A program made the translations under genes and the position numbers. From Oscillospiraceae bacterium (GTDB lineage Bacteria; Bacillota; Clostridia; Oscillospirales; Oscillospiraceae), in contig JAHHSH010000005.1 in assembly GCA_020025345.1 (NCBI GenBank), positions 1-48,020 on the forward strand: a stretch of 48,020 nt of DNA, written 5' to 3'. The notes below the pieces were generated by a model, which worked only from the letters and a program-made list of their open reading frames with translations, had not been told where the DNA came from and ran no database searches. Positions 36,501 through 42,795 of this stretch are shown here, piece by piece (within the stretch, counting starts at the first letter, position 1; each line of letters opens with the position of its first letter).

Positions 36501-38635
36501 CTGTGACCGTGACAGGCGCTGCTTCTGTGGTGGATGAAACACTGCAGGCAGCTCTGGATCTCTATACCATCGACAAGCTGAAGGATTCCAAGACCAACGC
36601 TATAGTGGATCCTGCGGCGATCGCAGGCGATATCAATCTCCTCAAGCCCAGAGATCTGAAGATTGACGGCAAGTATTACAGCGTGAGCGTGGAGGCCGGA
36701 ACCGACGATGTGGTCATCAACGGCTACCGTGCCAAGGTATACCGTCCCCTGCCCGGTGCCGATCCCGTGACGGTGCCTTTGAAGGTAACCATTACCCATA
36801 AGGAGACGGGCAGAGCCCTCTCCAAGGATCTGGGCACCGTGACCATCCTGCCTTTGGAGCAGTCCGCCATTGATGCAGAGATTGCCCTCATGCAGATGGT
36901 GAAGGATCACTTCTTTGACGGCATTGCCGGCGAGAATACCAATCCCATGCAGATCAGCTCCGATATGCATCCCTTCCAGGAGGTATATCTGAAGGATGGT
37001 GAACTGGTTTGGGTGGATAACTATCTGGATCGTACAGATACCGGTATCGTGCCCACCAGTATTCCCAAGGATGGTTACGACGAGAGCTATGATCGCTTCC
37101 ACTCCAGCCATCCCAATATCATCAAGCATGAGAACCTGCTGCTGGCAAATGCACCGATGGAGAACACCACGGTGACCATTACTGCCTGCCTGAGCAGTCA
37201 GGACTTCGCCCGCTATGCCCAGCGCTATCCCGATAATCTGCAGCTGCAGAAGCTGACCAACCAGATGGTCTATCTGGATGTACAGGTGCTGGGTACCAGC
37301 GCCGATCAGCAGGCTGCCAATGAGACCATGGCACTGATCCGCGCCATTGGCCCGGTGTCTCTGGATTCCGAGCAGGCCATTACCGATGCCAGAGCCTCCT
37401 ATGATGCGTTGACGGAGAAGCAGCAGAGCATGGTCGGCAACTACAACGAGCTGCTGCAGGCGGAGCGGGTACTGGATGTGCTCAAGAGCCCCAAGAGCGA
37501 TGTGGAGAAGATCTACACGACCACCGGCGATTTGCTGGAGCAGCTGGCGAAGGACAACGTCCCCGATGTGAGCTCTGTCGGCGGTGATTGGCTGGCATTG
37601 GCGCTCTATCGCAGCGGACGCAGTGTACCTGCCGGTTATTATGAAAACGTAGTGGCGTATGTAAAGGCCAACTGCAACGACAGAGGACAGGTCTCCCACG
37701 TCAGCACGGATAATTCCCGCCTGATCCTTGCACTGACAGCAGCCGGTAAGGACGTGACCCATGTGGGCGGCCACAACCTGCTGCAGGGTCTGAGCGAGAT
37801 GAAGTTCGTCAAGCGGCAGGGCATCAACGGCGCCATCTGGGTATTGCTGGCACTGGACAGCGCTGCCTATAAGATCCCCGCAGCACCTGCCGGTGCAGAG
37901 CAGACCACCCGCGAGAAGCTGGTGGAGACCATTCTGGCAGCACAGCTGCCCGATGGCGGCTGGAACCTGCACCACGATGCAGATGCGGGGGATGTGGATC
38001 TGACGGCCATGGCCCTGCAGGCGCTGGCACCCTATGTGTCCGGCGATGCGGCGGTGAAGGAAGCTGTGGACCGCGCTGTTGCAATGCTGTCCCAGCGGCA
38101 GAGTGCCTCCGGCGGCTATGGCAGTATCACCGGTATCAGCACGGAGAGCAGCGCACAGGTGATTCTGGCGCTGACGGCACTGGGCATTGATCCCCATATG
38201 GATCTGCGCTTTGTGAAGAACGGCTGGTCTGTAGTGGATGCACTGTGCAGAGGTGCGCTGGAAAATGGTGGCTTCCGCCACAATGTGGACGGCGAGTATA
38301 ACCAGATGTCTACGGAGCAGGCCTACGAGGCATTGACATCCTACATGCGCTTTGTGGACGGCAAGACCCATATTTTCGACATGAGCGATGTGACCATCGA
38401 GCAGGAGGTCAATCCCGATCCAGGCAAGGATCCCAGCGTTGCCCCCAATCCCGACAAGGATCCCGGTGTGGATCCCGATCCCGGTAAAGATCCTACCCCC
38501 AATCCGGGTACGGGCGATGCAGCTGCCACCGGCGACAGCAGCCGCTTGGCAGTTTACGGCGGATTGATGGCGGCGGCCTATCTGGCACTGGCTGCAATGA
38601 TTCGCTCCTCTAAGAAGAGCAGAAAGGCTCGATAA
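27557..38635 (+). CDS. Giant wall-anchored protein with intrinsic-factor-like cobalamin-binding halves
   Basis: This protein has 3692 residues from ATG 27557, with AAGGAGG 8 nt upstream. Order: signal peptide (cut after Ala25); DUF4430-like transcobalamin beta domain (about 30-158); a cadherin-like beta-sandwich; a jelly-roll-like domain; an InlB/Flg_new-type repeat (422-492). Next are PEGA-like modules alternating with four GLUG blocks (about 641-971, 1200-1530, 1705-2087, 2308-2660), an FN3-like domain (1532-1618), and atrophied Ig-like domains (2663-3243). A helical alpha/alpha-barrel-like region (about 3315-3605) has DGGWN, SGGYG and NGGFR repeats. The tail is a Pro/Asp-rich spacer, NPGTGD (3649-3654), a membrane helix and a basic end. 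With two B12 riboswitches in front, extracellular cobalamin capture is inferred. Alternatively it is an adhesin under B12 control. Confidence 0.85.
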   Translation: MRKRLLSVVLALVMLLSMLPVSALAQPMEPDLGSVRVIVENNAQISPGINGVWKEGTEPWTGKRVDKMVPLKADSTMASCIHDADPTAVGWEGPGAFITEISGLSAPNGVSSCGWMVSINDWFADEGAGAFNVANKKLVDGDEIRIQYMVDSGKDIGSIANDTTKTLTKVDITGGQLSGTFAANKKNYEITLGEGVTSGQLTVVPTAYNKNFQVRTYKGANYDSMDKGYKRSESIPVNVGDTIKVVVGDPVWPSMNNGEYGGADKVPAGVYTFKVVETAAPAPSVDSFFKNLSGVAVVENDTEHPLAVSEDGEALVSTNAGIDNSESGVTLTFQKAAKLSFSYKTSCESKWDFVKITHNRTALNSNYQDKENFSGQMTDFKPYSLQVNAGDVVEIKFTKDSSGQRGQDCAWLKDFTVELPYAVTFHANDGTETTKEQGIFGTAALEANTFTREGHRFDGWAETASGTVAYADGAEITLTANKDLYAVWTPVWTVTFPQMPAGAAITVKQGENVIEPQEDGSYVLPDGKYTYSAALFGYTPVTDVPFTVNGAALPITEGLAKLPGYKVRFNITPAEAAAAAEVTLCNSDGTVMSANAEGSYDLPKGVYTYTVKASGFKKVTGKITVDNLHVVEPVAMEVSHVWEGDIAAEAPQQVDGVYQIGNGAQLAWFAQQVNNGEKISAKLTADIQLNAPEEALVNLWTPIGSAAKPFAGSFNGAGFTVSGLYITEGSRVGLFGVIAAEGSVSDVALSGADVKAATYVGLLAGENKGTVSGVSAAASKVAGTGYLGGIVGSNEGTVTACANESAVVTHTTTKDFGVGGVVGLNDGTVSLSYNKAELVRDYGNSSYAYFGGIAGYNNKGTIDSCYNTGKIPMAYKAGGIAGHVGYSNTIRSCYNAGTVEKGGSRAIRDGINGAMESCCYLDSCGASDTRATKMTEAQLKNGTAELGGAFQSDLTDAVNGGFPILKWQDPDATYTITLTVTPVDAAVVLEKDGQSVSAASSKDGVYSFTGLQPGAYTYAVSNEAKDYAPQSGTIAVGKADVSKTVALEVRVYPVTFTVTPADAALTLKNSDGEVMDGTADDAGTVSYQLPNGTYTYTAEKFGYAIKTGNITVNKAEVRETVTMEASQSHTLTFTDLPAGAVVKVTHPTEGEMTATEQGVYSLVDGEYTYQVSCAGYANLKGKVTMTGADRSMALPLAALTPWDGTVAEGFAFGDGSVADPYQISSPAELAYLSQIVNGEESRTYKSKNYKLVNDLDMGGENAFMPIGGVKLKEFSGSFDGNHKVISNLYVETSVGNGGLFGYANGSTIRQVVLKAPMISATGNDVGSLIGYANSGKVENCAVLGATVVAESSDNVGGLIGSISGTEVVNSYVTGDVGGKSCVGGFAGYEQSGTVTNCFARGTVTGTSGYTGGFVGHNDNMDDYWDGTEGTYSGVYTDVIVAGGNNYGPVFGYFDTAASTLRNVYYNAEADCTGTGTATKEDGLIGKTLAELKSDEMLTLLGGNAFARRQDESGYVNDGLPYLKDTYFEMVALEKLPAPTDLAWSGKTLTWAAVANAAGYRVTLYKDGTELAQAESDTASVDLTAQIGLGGPGSYTAAVQAIGDGVQYGTSELSGQSTAAEFTVSGAEVTFHVTASSGSFADGDPKITVQVGDVAQEMTNDTAQFLPAGTYSYTVTADTFKEKTGTVTVAQTAQSVDVVMEFDPVWNGVLTKEPTQVDNVYQISNGYELAWFRDKVNESTDAGRSSKLNAVLTADIDLGGHVWTPISKFDSISNAYGYTGTFDGAGHRVNGLCITDGGKGNALFGYVYTKGTVKNVTVAGSVSGSQYAAGVVAVLAGGRVENCVNEAAVGGDGCRMSGGVVGCMTNYSHNTSAVVGCVNHGAVTGGSTLGGVVGSASNGTEVTNCSNTGAVSGTDIVGGVVGSSSLPLQGCSNRGTVTGTDTKVGGIVGHASQTVIECYNTGAVSGVSKGGNYPSGVGGIVGNLYNSKAEVMVKGGYNAGVVTDSGVGNVGAVVGCKKPGSAAAVFDCYYLDGTCAKAVGAHETEGDTAQSVTKTQLESKAMAGLLGGSYAAPVAGGSPVLCWEDPTAQIVTAFDVTPADASIAVSKKGETASIAAAEAHAWVLPDGTYAYSISKNKYDMITGEFTVAGKSQTVKAVLQEQTYPVTFTVTPADAVVTVKKGGVVVLPSENGYQLSAGEYTYRVEKFGYVTESGSFTVTKQAVNVPAITLEKAATYDVALNITYAGETPADVAITVMCGKEVVGNSAAMRLPDGEYTYKIVAGGYFNAEGSFTVQGAALQVPVEMELRTTWDGTTATEPTLTEGVYQISSAEELAWFAQQVNAGQTTINGKLLTNIFINDENTRNTWTPIGGYSNKYAGTFDGNGKSVKGLDEPLFGYGGKGGLIKGVTVYGAISGTSNMGGICTATYGGIENCVNYADISAEGQRVGGIVGVVYDGGHIADCANYGKITTSYQGAAYTEGGSVYLGGITGYAYTEVRRCANAGTVSATSDNYGGVGGICGVAENVVENCYNLGAVSGPKRTGGIVGIADAQHAAVQGGYNAGKITCTGTSKNPFCGAVAGDVANSDGVTVGSVSGTYYLENSYQYELHNEGIGYGSGEATAKTEAEMKTDAFVRMLGSDFHVDDPATQSGYPMLAWQGGRAPEATADEKAVAADKLALNVTPTTVTEAMTLALTKKGDNGSTITWSSNQPDVITDAGVVTLPQSGTAQVELTATITKGAASDTRTFVIQVQSSVVTAQHMLNEVKAAMGTIHLKPNYGADKNIKDVFATMMETKMELAGMTVPASDITVELVSPGHNNMGTDQAQHIADDGTITYYYVDPATDTMHGAPMKDIQFRLTCNGAQVDCEASAFIPWDRGRVRQEMEKIAAALTFDVIKGENTDAGAVTTDLTLPSRLEEYRWATIAWTSSNSKVIRVNPGATVLDNSVGKVYAEITDTQVKLTAVVNFNKTSDNEPMITVTKDLPVTVTGAASVVDETLQAALDLYTIDKLKDSKTNAIVDPAAIAGDINLLKPRDLKIDGKYYSVSVEAGTDDVVINGYRAKVYRPLPGADPVTVPLKVTITHKETGRALSKDLGTVTILPLEQSAIDAEIALMQMVKDHFFDGIAGENTNPMQISSDMHPFQEVYLKDGELVWVDNYLDRTDTGIVPTSIPKDGYDESYDRFHSSHPNIIKHENLLLANAPMENTTVTITACLSSQDFARYAQRYPDNLQLQKLTNQMVYLDVQVLGTSADQQAANETMALIRAIGPVSLDSEQAITDARASYDALTEKQQSMVGNYNELLQAERVLDVLKSPKSDVEKIYTTTGDLLEQLAKDNVPDVSSVGGDWLALALYRSGRSVPAGYYENVVAYVKANCNDRGQVSHVSTDNSRLILALTAAGKDVTHVGGHNLLQGLSEMKFVKRQGINGAIWVLLALDSAAYKIPAAPAGAEQTTREKLVETILAAQLPDGGWNLHHDADAGDVDLTAMALQALAPYVSGDAAVKEAVDRAVAMLSQRQSASGGYGSITGISTESSAQVILALTALGIDPHMDLRFVKNGWSVVDALCRGALENGGFRHNVDGEYNQMSTEQAYEALTSYMRFVDGKTHIFDMSDVTIEQEVNPDPGKDPSVAPNPDKDPGVDPDPGKDPTPNPGTGDAAATGDSSRLAVYGGLMAAAYLALAAMIRSSKKSRKAR

Positions 38636-38660
38636 GAGTCTGCTTCCTCAAAGGTGCGTT

Positions 38661-38689
38661 CGGCGCCGTGGAGTTTCTCCACGGCGCCG
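38661..38689. repeat. Strong GC-rich hairpin after the giant gene
   Basis: CGGCGCCGTGGAG (38661-38673) and CTCCACGGCGCCG (38677-38689) form a perfect 13-bp stem with a 3-nt loop. There is no T-run, so it may protect the mRNA end rather than terminate transcription. Confidence 0.6.
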
Positions 38690-38723
38690 GACGGTTCTAT
38701 TCCAATGGGATAAGCACCAAAAG

Positions 38724-38764
38724 AAAAAGAGACACCCGACAAGCTGTCGGATGTCTCTTTTTTC
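38724..38764. terminator. Bidirectional terminator
   Basis: AAAGAGACA-c-CCGACA pairs with TGTCGG-a-TGTCTCTTT across a 3-nt loop, with A- and T-runs on both sides. It serves the giant gene and the convergent lipoprotein operon. Confidence 0.88.
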
Positions 38765-38782
38765 GTAGTCAGTTTTGCGTAT

Positions 38783-39766
38783 TTAGTCTGCCTGCAATAC
38801 CAGAAGGTTGCCGCAGGGCGTGCCGCGCCGGTCGGTCATGACCTCTTTCGTGCCGCCTACCTGCGCCAGAATAAGGTGGAAGGCGTCGTCGTTGCGCTCC
38901 GTGGCCTCGCCTGTTACGGTGAGGGTAGGGGCGTTTGCGGCGTTATAGGCAAAGTCCTCGTCGGCGTAGACAAGGAAAAAGGCGTCGGCCGTGCCGTCGG
39001 CGTGCTTGGCGGCTACCTCAGCGGTATCTGCCTTTTGAAGCGCTGCAAAGAAATCCTGCAGGGAGATATTTTGCTGTACCGTGTCCTCGCCCAGAGAGAG
39101 GGGAAGGTTGTGGTCAGTATAGGTGACCTGCGGCCCCTGCACCGTGACAGTGACAGACACGCCTATATGGTTCCATGTGGGTGTGTAGCTTACCTCACCG
39201 ATATAGACCAGCAGCTCCAGCCCCAGCTGCGTAAGACTTCCGTTGCTGTCCAGCTCCGCCCGTGCGTTGGTCACACGGATGTCATTGTCCACAGCACCGC
39301 TGTCTTTCACAATTTGAGCGAGCAGCGCCGGATAATCAATCGTACGGAATTTATGGGGGATCGTGACTTTCTCTGCTGTCTTCATCGCCTTGTCCACCTG
39401 CCAGCAGGTTGTGGCAGCATCCTCTGCCACACAGTAGAAGCCTTCCTCGTCCATGTAGGCGATATAGCTGCCTGCGGGCATATCGGGGATGGAGAGCTTT
39501 TGGAGATCTTTACCGTCGGCGTTCACGCTGAGCAAAGCACCGGGCTGGGTAAAGTAAAAGCGGCCCTGGTCCAGCACCATGGGCTGACGGTAGTCGCCCA
39601 TGACGGCGATTTCCTCCACAGTGCCGTCCTCATCCTTATAGAGGATGCACCAGCCGTTTGCCGTTTCGTCCACATAGTAGTTATCCGCGTTGCGGGAGGG
39701 GCTGCCGCAGCTGCACAGGCTCAGTGCCAGTACAGCCGTCAAAAGGAAGGAAAGGAAACGTCTCAT
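38783..39766 (-). CDS. Uncharacterised lipoprotein
   Basis: This 327-residue protein has a signal peptide ending at lipobox LCSC, with Cys20 lipidated. I do not recognise a family. The first half has short strand-rich units (WCILYKDEDGTVEEIAVMGD, FYFTQPGALLSVNADG, YIAYMDEEGFYCVAE), reminiscent of a small beta-propeller-like or DUF5050-type fold. The second half is a separate mixed domain. Its ATG overlaps the AAA ATPase stop codon by 4 nt, so it is the last gene of a coupled seven-gene operon. Confidence 0.75.
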   Translation of the reverse strand: MRRFLSFLLTAVLALSLCSCGSPSRNADNYYVDETANGWCILYKDEDGTVEEIAVMGDYRQPMVLDQGRFYFTQPGALLSVNADGKDLQKLSIPDMPAGSYIAYMDEEGFYCVAEDAATTCWQVDKAMKTAEKVTIPHKFRTIDYPALLAQIVKDSGAVDNDIRVTNARAELDSNGSLTQLGLELLVYIGEVSYTPTWNHIGVSVTVTVQGPQVTYTDHNLPLSLGEDTVQQNISLQDFFAALQKADTAEVAAKHADGTADAFFLVYADEDFAYNAANAPTLTVTGEATERNDDAFHLILAQVGGTKEVMTDRRGTPCGNLLVLQAD

Positions 39767-40830
39767 GCCTTCTTCTCCTCCTCGCTCTTTTCTTCCTCGT
39801 CGTCCAGCTTGCCGCGGGCGTGGAGGACATCGTCTGCCGTAATTTTCATGAGATCCTCCCGGGTGACGGACTCCATTTTAGCAAGGCGGTTATTCTGCGC
39901 TACCACAATATTTTCAAAGATGTTGCGCACGCCGCGTCCGTTACCGAAGGTCTCCGGGTCGCCGTTTTCCTCGTTGATGTAATCGCTGACCAGCGGCTTG
40001 GCCTCCTCGGTCAGTTCGTAGCAGCCCTTGCGGCAGCGCATATCGAAGATGGCCATCAGCTGCTCGGGGTTGTAATCTTCAAAGAGCAAAAAGCGGTTGA
40101 AGCGGGACTCAAGGCCGGGGTTGGAGTGGATGAAGCGATCCATCAAATCTGTGTAGCCCGCCACGATCACCACCAGATCGTCCCGGTGATCTTCCATGGC
40201 CTTCAGAATGGTGTCAATGGCCTCCTGCCCGAAGTCATTGGAGGAGTTGCCGTTGAGGGCGTAGGCCTCGTCGATGAAGAGCACACCGCCCATAGCCTTG
40301 TCGATGACCTTTTTGGTTTTCAGCGCCGTCTGCCCCACATAGCCGGCCACAAGGCCGCTGCGATCCACCTCCACCAGCTGCCCCTTGGAGAGAATGCCCA
40401 GAGAGCGATAGATGCGGGCCATGAGGCGCGCCACCATGGTTTTGCCGGTACCGGGGTTGCCGGAAAAGACCATGTGCAAAGACAAATCGGGGGTGGGGAG
40501 GTCGTGCTCACGGCGCAGCTTGTAGACATTCACCGTGTTGATGAGGTTGCGCACCTCTTCCTTGATCAGATCCAGACCGATGTAGGAATCCAGCTCCGCC
40601 AGCAGATCCTCCATCTTCTCCGGGGGCGGCAGAGGCTCTTCCTCCTCCTTTTCCTCCACTTGAGGCTTGCTGTTGGCAGTGGGCTTTTCCTCACCGGAAT
40701 CAGTCTTCTTTTTGCCCACGTTGGCGAAGGGGGTACCCCAGAAGTCGTCGTTCATGCGGCGCAGCGCACCATCACTCATGGTGCGGATGACGTCCAGCTG
40801 CTGCAGAATAATCTCGTCTCTTTTATCCAT
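39763..40830 (-). CDS. CbxX/SpoVK-type AAA+ ATPase
   Basis: This 355-residue protein has a poorly conserved, charged N-terminal region (1-75, with an EEKEEEEPLPPPEK linker). The AAA+ domain of the CbxX/CfqX/SpoVK family follows: YIGLDLIKEEVRNLI, Walker A GNPGTGKT (124-131), pore-loop-like VGQTALKTKKVI, Walker B VLFIDE (183-188), and the arginine-finger region NPGLESRFNRFLLFEDY. It is presumably a hexameric remodelling ATPase; the substrate is unknown. It overlaps both neighbours (8 nt with the Gx transporter gene, 4 nt with the lipoprotein gene), implying a shared function or at least coupled expression. Confidence 0.88.
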   Translation of the reverse strand: MDKRDEIILQQLDVIRTMSDGALRRMNDDFWGTPFANVGKKKTDSGEEKPTANSKPQVEEKEEEEPLPPPEKMEDLLAELDSYIGLDLIKEEVRNLINTVNVYKLRREHDLPTPDLSLHMVFSGNPGTGKTMVARLMARIYRSLGILSKGQLVEVDRSGLVAGYVGQTALKTKKVIDKAMGGVLFIDEAYALNGNSSNDFGQEAIDTILKAMEDHRDDLVVIVAGYTDLMDRFIHSNPGLESRFNRFLLFEDYNPEQLMAIFDMRCRKGCYELTEEAKPLVSDYINEENGDPETFGNGRGVRNIFENIVVAQNNRLAKMESVTREDLMKITADDVLHARGKLDDEEEKSEEEKKA

Positions 40831-41353
40831 AACTCGTATCTCCTGTCTGAAAATGTATATGGCTCATGGCGCGGAAGAGAAGGGATGCTACAAAACCGGT
40901 GAGTCCACCGGTGAAAAGGGAAACACCCAGCAGGATGGGCAGATAGCCAAGAACCGCTGTGTTGCCCAATGTGATGATGGCTGCGGCGATCTGTCCCACA
41001 TTGTGGGCGGAAGCACCGCCGATGGATACGCCGAAGATGGAAAGTCCCGGCACATGGCGCAGGGCGATCATCACCAGCATGGCGGCAAAGCCGCCCAGCA
41101 GGGAAAAGAGGAGTGCCGAGAAGTTGCCCGCAAATACGGAACCGAGCAAACAACGTCCCAGCAAAATCCCCAGCGCCGGGCCCGCCCCCAGAGAATAGAG
41201 GGCGAACACCGTCACGATGTTGGCAAGACCCAGCTTCACGCCGGGGAGGGGGATCACCAGCGTGATGGGAAATAGATTTTCCAGCGTACTCAAACCCAGT
41301 GCCAGCGCCGTCAGCACGGCGCACAGGGTCAGAGATTTTGTGTTGATACGCAA
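40823..41353 (-). CDS. Gx transporter family membrane protein
   Basis: This 176-residue protein starts at TTG 41353, with GGAGG 9 nt upstream; no ATG or GTG fits. It is hydrophobic with about five or six helices and glycine-rich motifs (TLENLFPITLVIPLPGVKLG, SLGAGPALGILLGRCLLGS, GFAAML). This is the Gx_transp family, often annotated heptaprenyl diphosphate synthase component I. These proteins typically sit next to NusG_II-domain and ApbE genes in flavin-based electron-transfer loci, as here. The name does not imply prenyl synthase activity; the family resembles small ECF/Rnf-like membrane subunits. Confidence 0.87.
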   Translation of the reverse strand: MRINTKSLTLCAVLTALALGLSTLENLFPITLVIPLPGVKLGLANIVTVFALYSLGAGPALGILLGRCLLGSVFAGNFSALLFSLLGGFAAMLVMIALRHVPGLSIFGVSIGGASAHNVGQIAAAIITLGNTAVLGYLPILLGVSLFTGGLTGFVASLLFRAMSHIHFQTGDTSYG

Positions 41354-41390
41354 AATAGAAATCCTCCGTTGCGTGAAATGGGAAGGGAAA

Positions 41391-41792
41391 TCAGCCCAGC
41401 ACCAAATCCGGGCCGTTGCCGCTGCCCTCCAGGCGGATGACCACCTGCTCCGGCAGGCAGATGATGCTCTGCCCGCGGCGACGGATGGTGCCGGTATGGA
41501 GGCAATCCTGCCCGGGACAGTCGCTCTCGGTGACCCGAACACCGTCCGGGCTGAGGGCGATGGTCAGATGGTATTCTCCGTCGATGTGGACGGTTTTTTC
41601 CTCCTGCAAAGTGGAGAGAACCACGGTTTCCACCGTTTCACCGCGGTGGGTGATGACGGCGGTCAGCTGATCGCCGTGGCCTAGATTCCCGTAGAAGAGC
41701 ACGGCGGTACCGATGGCCAGCGCCAGAACCAGCGCCGCCACAAGGCCGTCCCACACGGTGGGGCGCAGCTTAGGCGATGGCGCTTGCTTCAT
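41391..41792 (-). CDS. NusG domain II-containing membrane-anchored protein
   Basis: This 133-residue protein has one N-terminal transmembrane helix (about residues 15-35). An extracytoplasmic NusG domain II-like fold follows, with the family pattern HIDGEYHLTIALSPDGVRV, then SDCPGQDCLHTG and ICLPEQVVIRL. The CPGQDC cysteine pair is typical. It is unrelated in function to transcription factor NusG. It overlaps apbE by 23 nt and precedes the Gx transporter gene by 37 nt; these three genes commonly travel together. Confidence 0.88.
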   Translation of the reverse strand: MKQAPSPKLRPTVWDGLVAALVLALAIGTAVLFYGNLGHGDQLTAVITHRGETVETVVLSTLQEEKTVHIDGEYHLTIALSPDGVRVTESDCPGQDCLHTGTIRRRGQSIICLPEQVVIRLEGSGNGPDLVLG

Positions 41793-42786
41793 AGCTGCCT
41801 CCCTCCTCCAATGTCAGAGAATTCTCCAGACCGGGGGTGTAGAGCAGTTTACCGTCGGCAGTAATGAGCACCATATCGAAATCACTGCTGTGGCTGCGCC
41901 AGAAGTCTACAGCACCCTGCGCGCCCATAACATAGAGAGCCGTGGAATAGGCGTCGGCCATAGTGCCGTCGGTGCAGATGATGGTGACAGAGAGCAGGTC
42001 ACTCTGGGCCGGTGCGCCGGTCTTGGGATCTAAAATGTGCTGATAGACCGTGCCGTCCTCGGCGGTAAAATACCGCTGATAGCCGCCGGATGTGACCGCG
42101 AACTGGTTGGAGAGCCCCACCATCACCGCCGCACCGGCGGGGGAGTTGGGATCACGAATCGAAACCAGCCACGGCGCTTTGCCGTCCTTGGTGCCGTAGG
42201 TATACACGTTGCCGCCCAGACTCACCCAGCCGCCCTCGATGTTGTAGACCTCGAAAAGCTGGGCAAGGCGCACGGAGGCGTAACCCTTGGCGATGCCGCC
42301 CAGATCAATAGCGCAGCCCTCATCCAGCGAAACGGTGGTGCCGTCCACATGGATGTGGCTGCTGCCTACGAGCGGCAGCAGAGCGTCGATTTCCGTCTGG
42401 GAGAGTACCTTGGGGGTTTCGGTGTGGATGCCCCAGGCGCTCACCAGAGGGGCCACCGTCATGTCAAAAGTGCCGTCTGTCAGCTGTGTGTAGCGCAGAG
42501 CATCCTGTAAAAGGTCTGCCGTCTCCTCGGAGACAGTGACCGTGCCGCCGCCATTGATACGGGCGATGTCGCTCTCGGTCTTGGTGCGTGAGAGAAGTGC
42601 TTCCAGACGGTTGATCTCCTGCGTTGCTGCGGTGAGGAAACCCTGCGTATCGCCGCCGTAAACTGCGAAGTCCATCACAGTGTCCATGGCGAAGATCTGG
42701 TGCGTCTCCAATTTGTGTTGGCTGCCGCAGGCGGTGAGGGACAAAGTCATCACCAGAGTGAGCAGCAGACAGGTAAGTCGTTTCAT
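41770..42786 (-). CDS. apbE: FAD:protein FMN transferase lipoprotein
   Basis: This protein has 338 residues from ATG 42786; AAGGAG fits this start better than the adjacent ATG at 42789. The lipobox LTAC gives Cys20 lipidation, so the enzyme works outside the membrane. The ApbE fold is clear: TVMDFAVYGG near the start, then ALLSRTKTESDIARING, SLDEGCAIDLGGIAKGYA, VSLGGNVYTYG, ILDPKTGAP and TDGTMADAYSTALYVMG (flavin and magnesium binding). It attaches FMN to threonine of exported redox proteins. With NusG_II and Gx proteins downstream it suggests a flavinylated electron-transfer chain, although no obvious acceptor protein is encoded here. Confidence 0.94.
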   Translation of the reverse strand: MKRLTCLLLTLVMTLSLTACGSQHKLETHQIFAMDTVMDFAVYGGDTQGFLTAATQEINRLEALLSRTKTESDIARINGGGTVTVSEETADLLQDALRYTQLTDGTFDMTVAPLVSAWGIHTETPKVLSQTEIDALLPLVGSSHIHVDGTTVSLDEGCAIDLGGIAKGYASVRLAQLFEVYNIEGGWVSLGGNVYTYGTKDGKAPWLVSIRDPNSPAGAAVMVGLSNQFAVTSGGYQRYFTAEDGTVYQHILDPKTGAPAQSDLLSVTIICTDGTMADAYSTALYVMGAQGAVDFWRSHSSDFDMVLITADGKLLYTPGLENSLTLEEGGSYEASAIA

Positions 42787-42795
42787 CATATCTCC

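Noticed and set aside
33785..38371. Open frame of about 1500 codons on the minus strand, opposite the giant gene
   Set aside because: It mirrors the codon pattern of the sense gene, has no ribosome binding site or recognisable domain, and encodes a His/Gly/Leu-rich composition typical of antisense shadows in GC-rich DNA.
38661..38689. Hairpin after the giant gene as its main terminator
   Set aside because: No T-run follows; the next hairpin at 38724-38764 is the convincing terminator.
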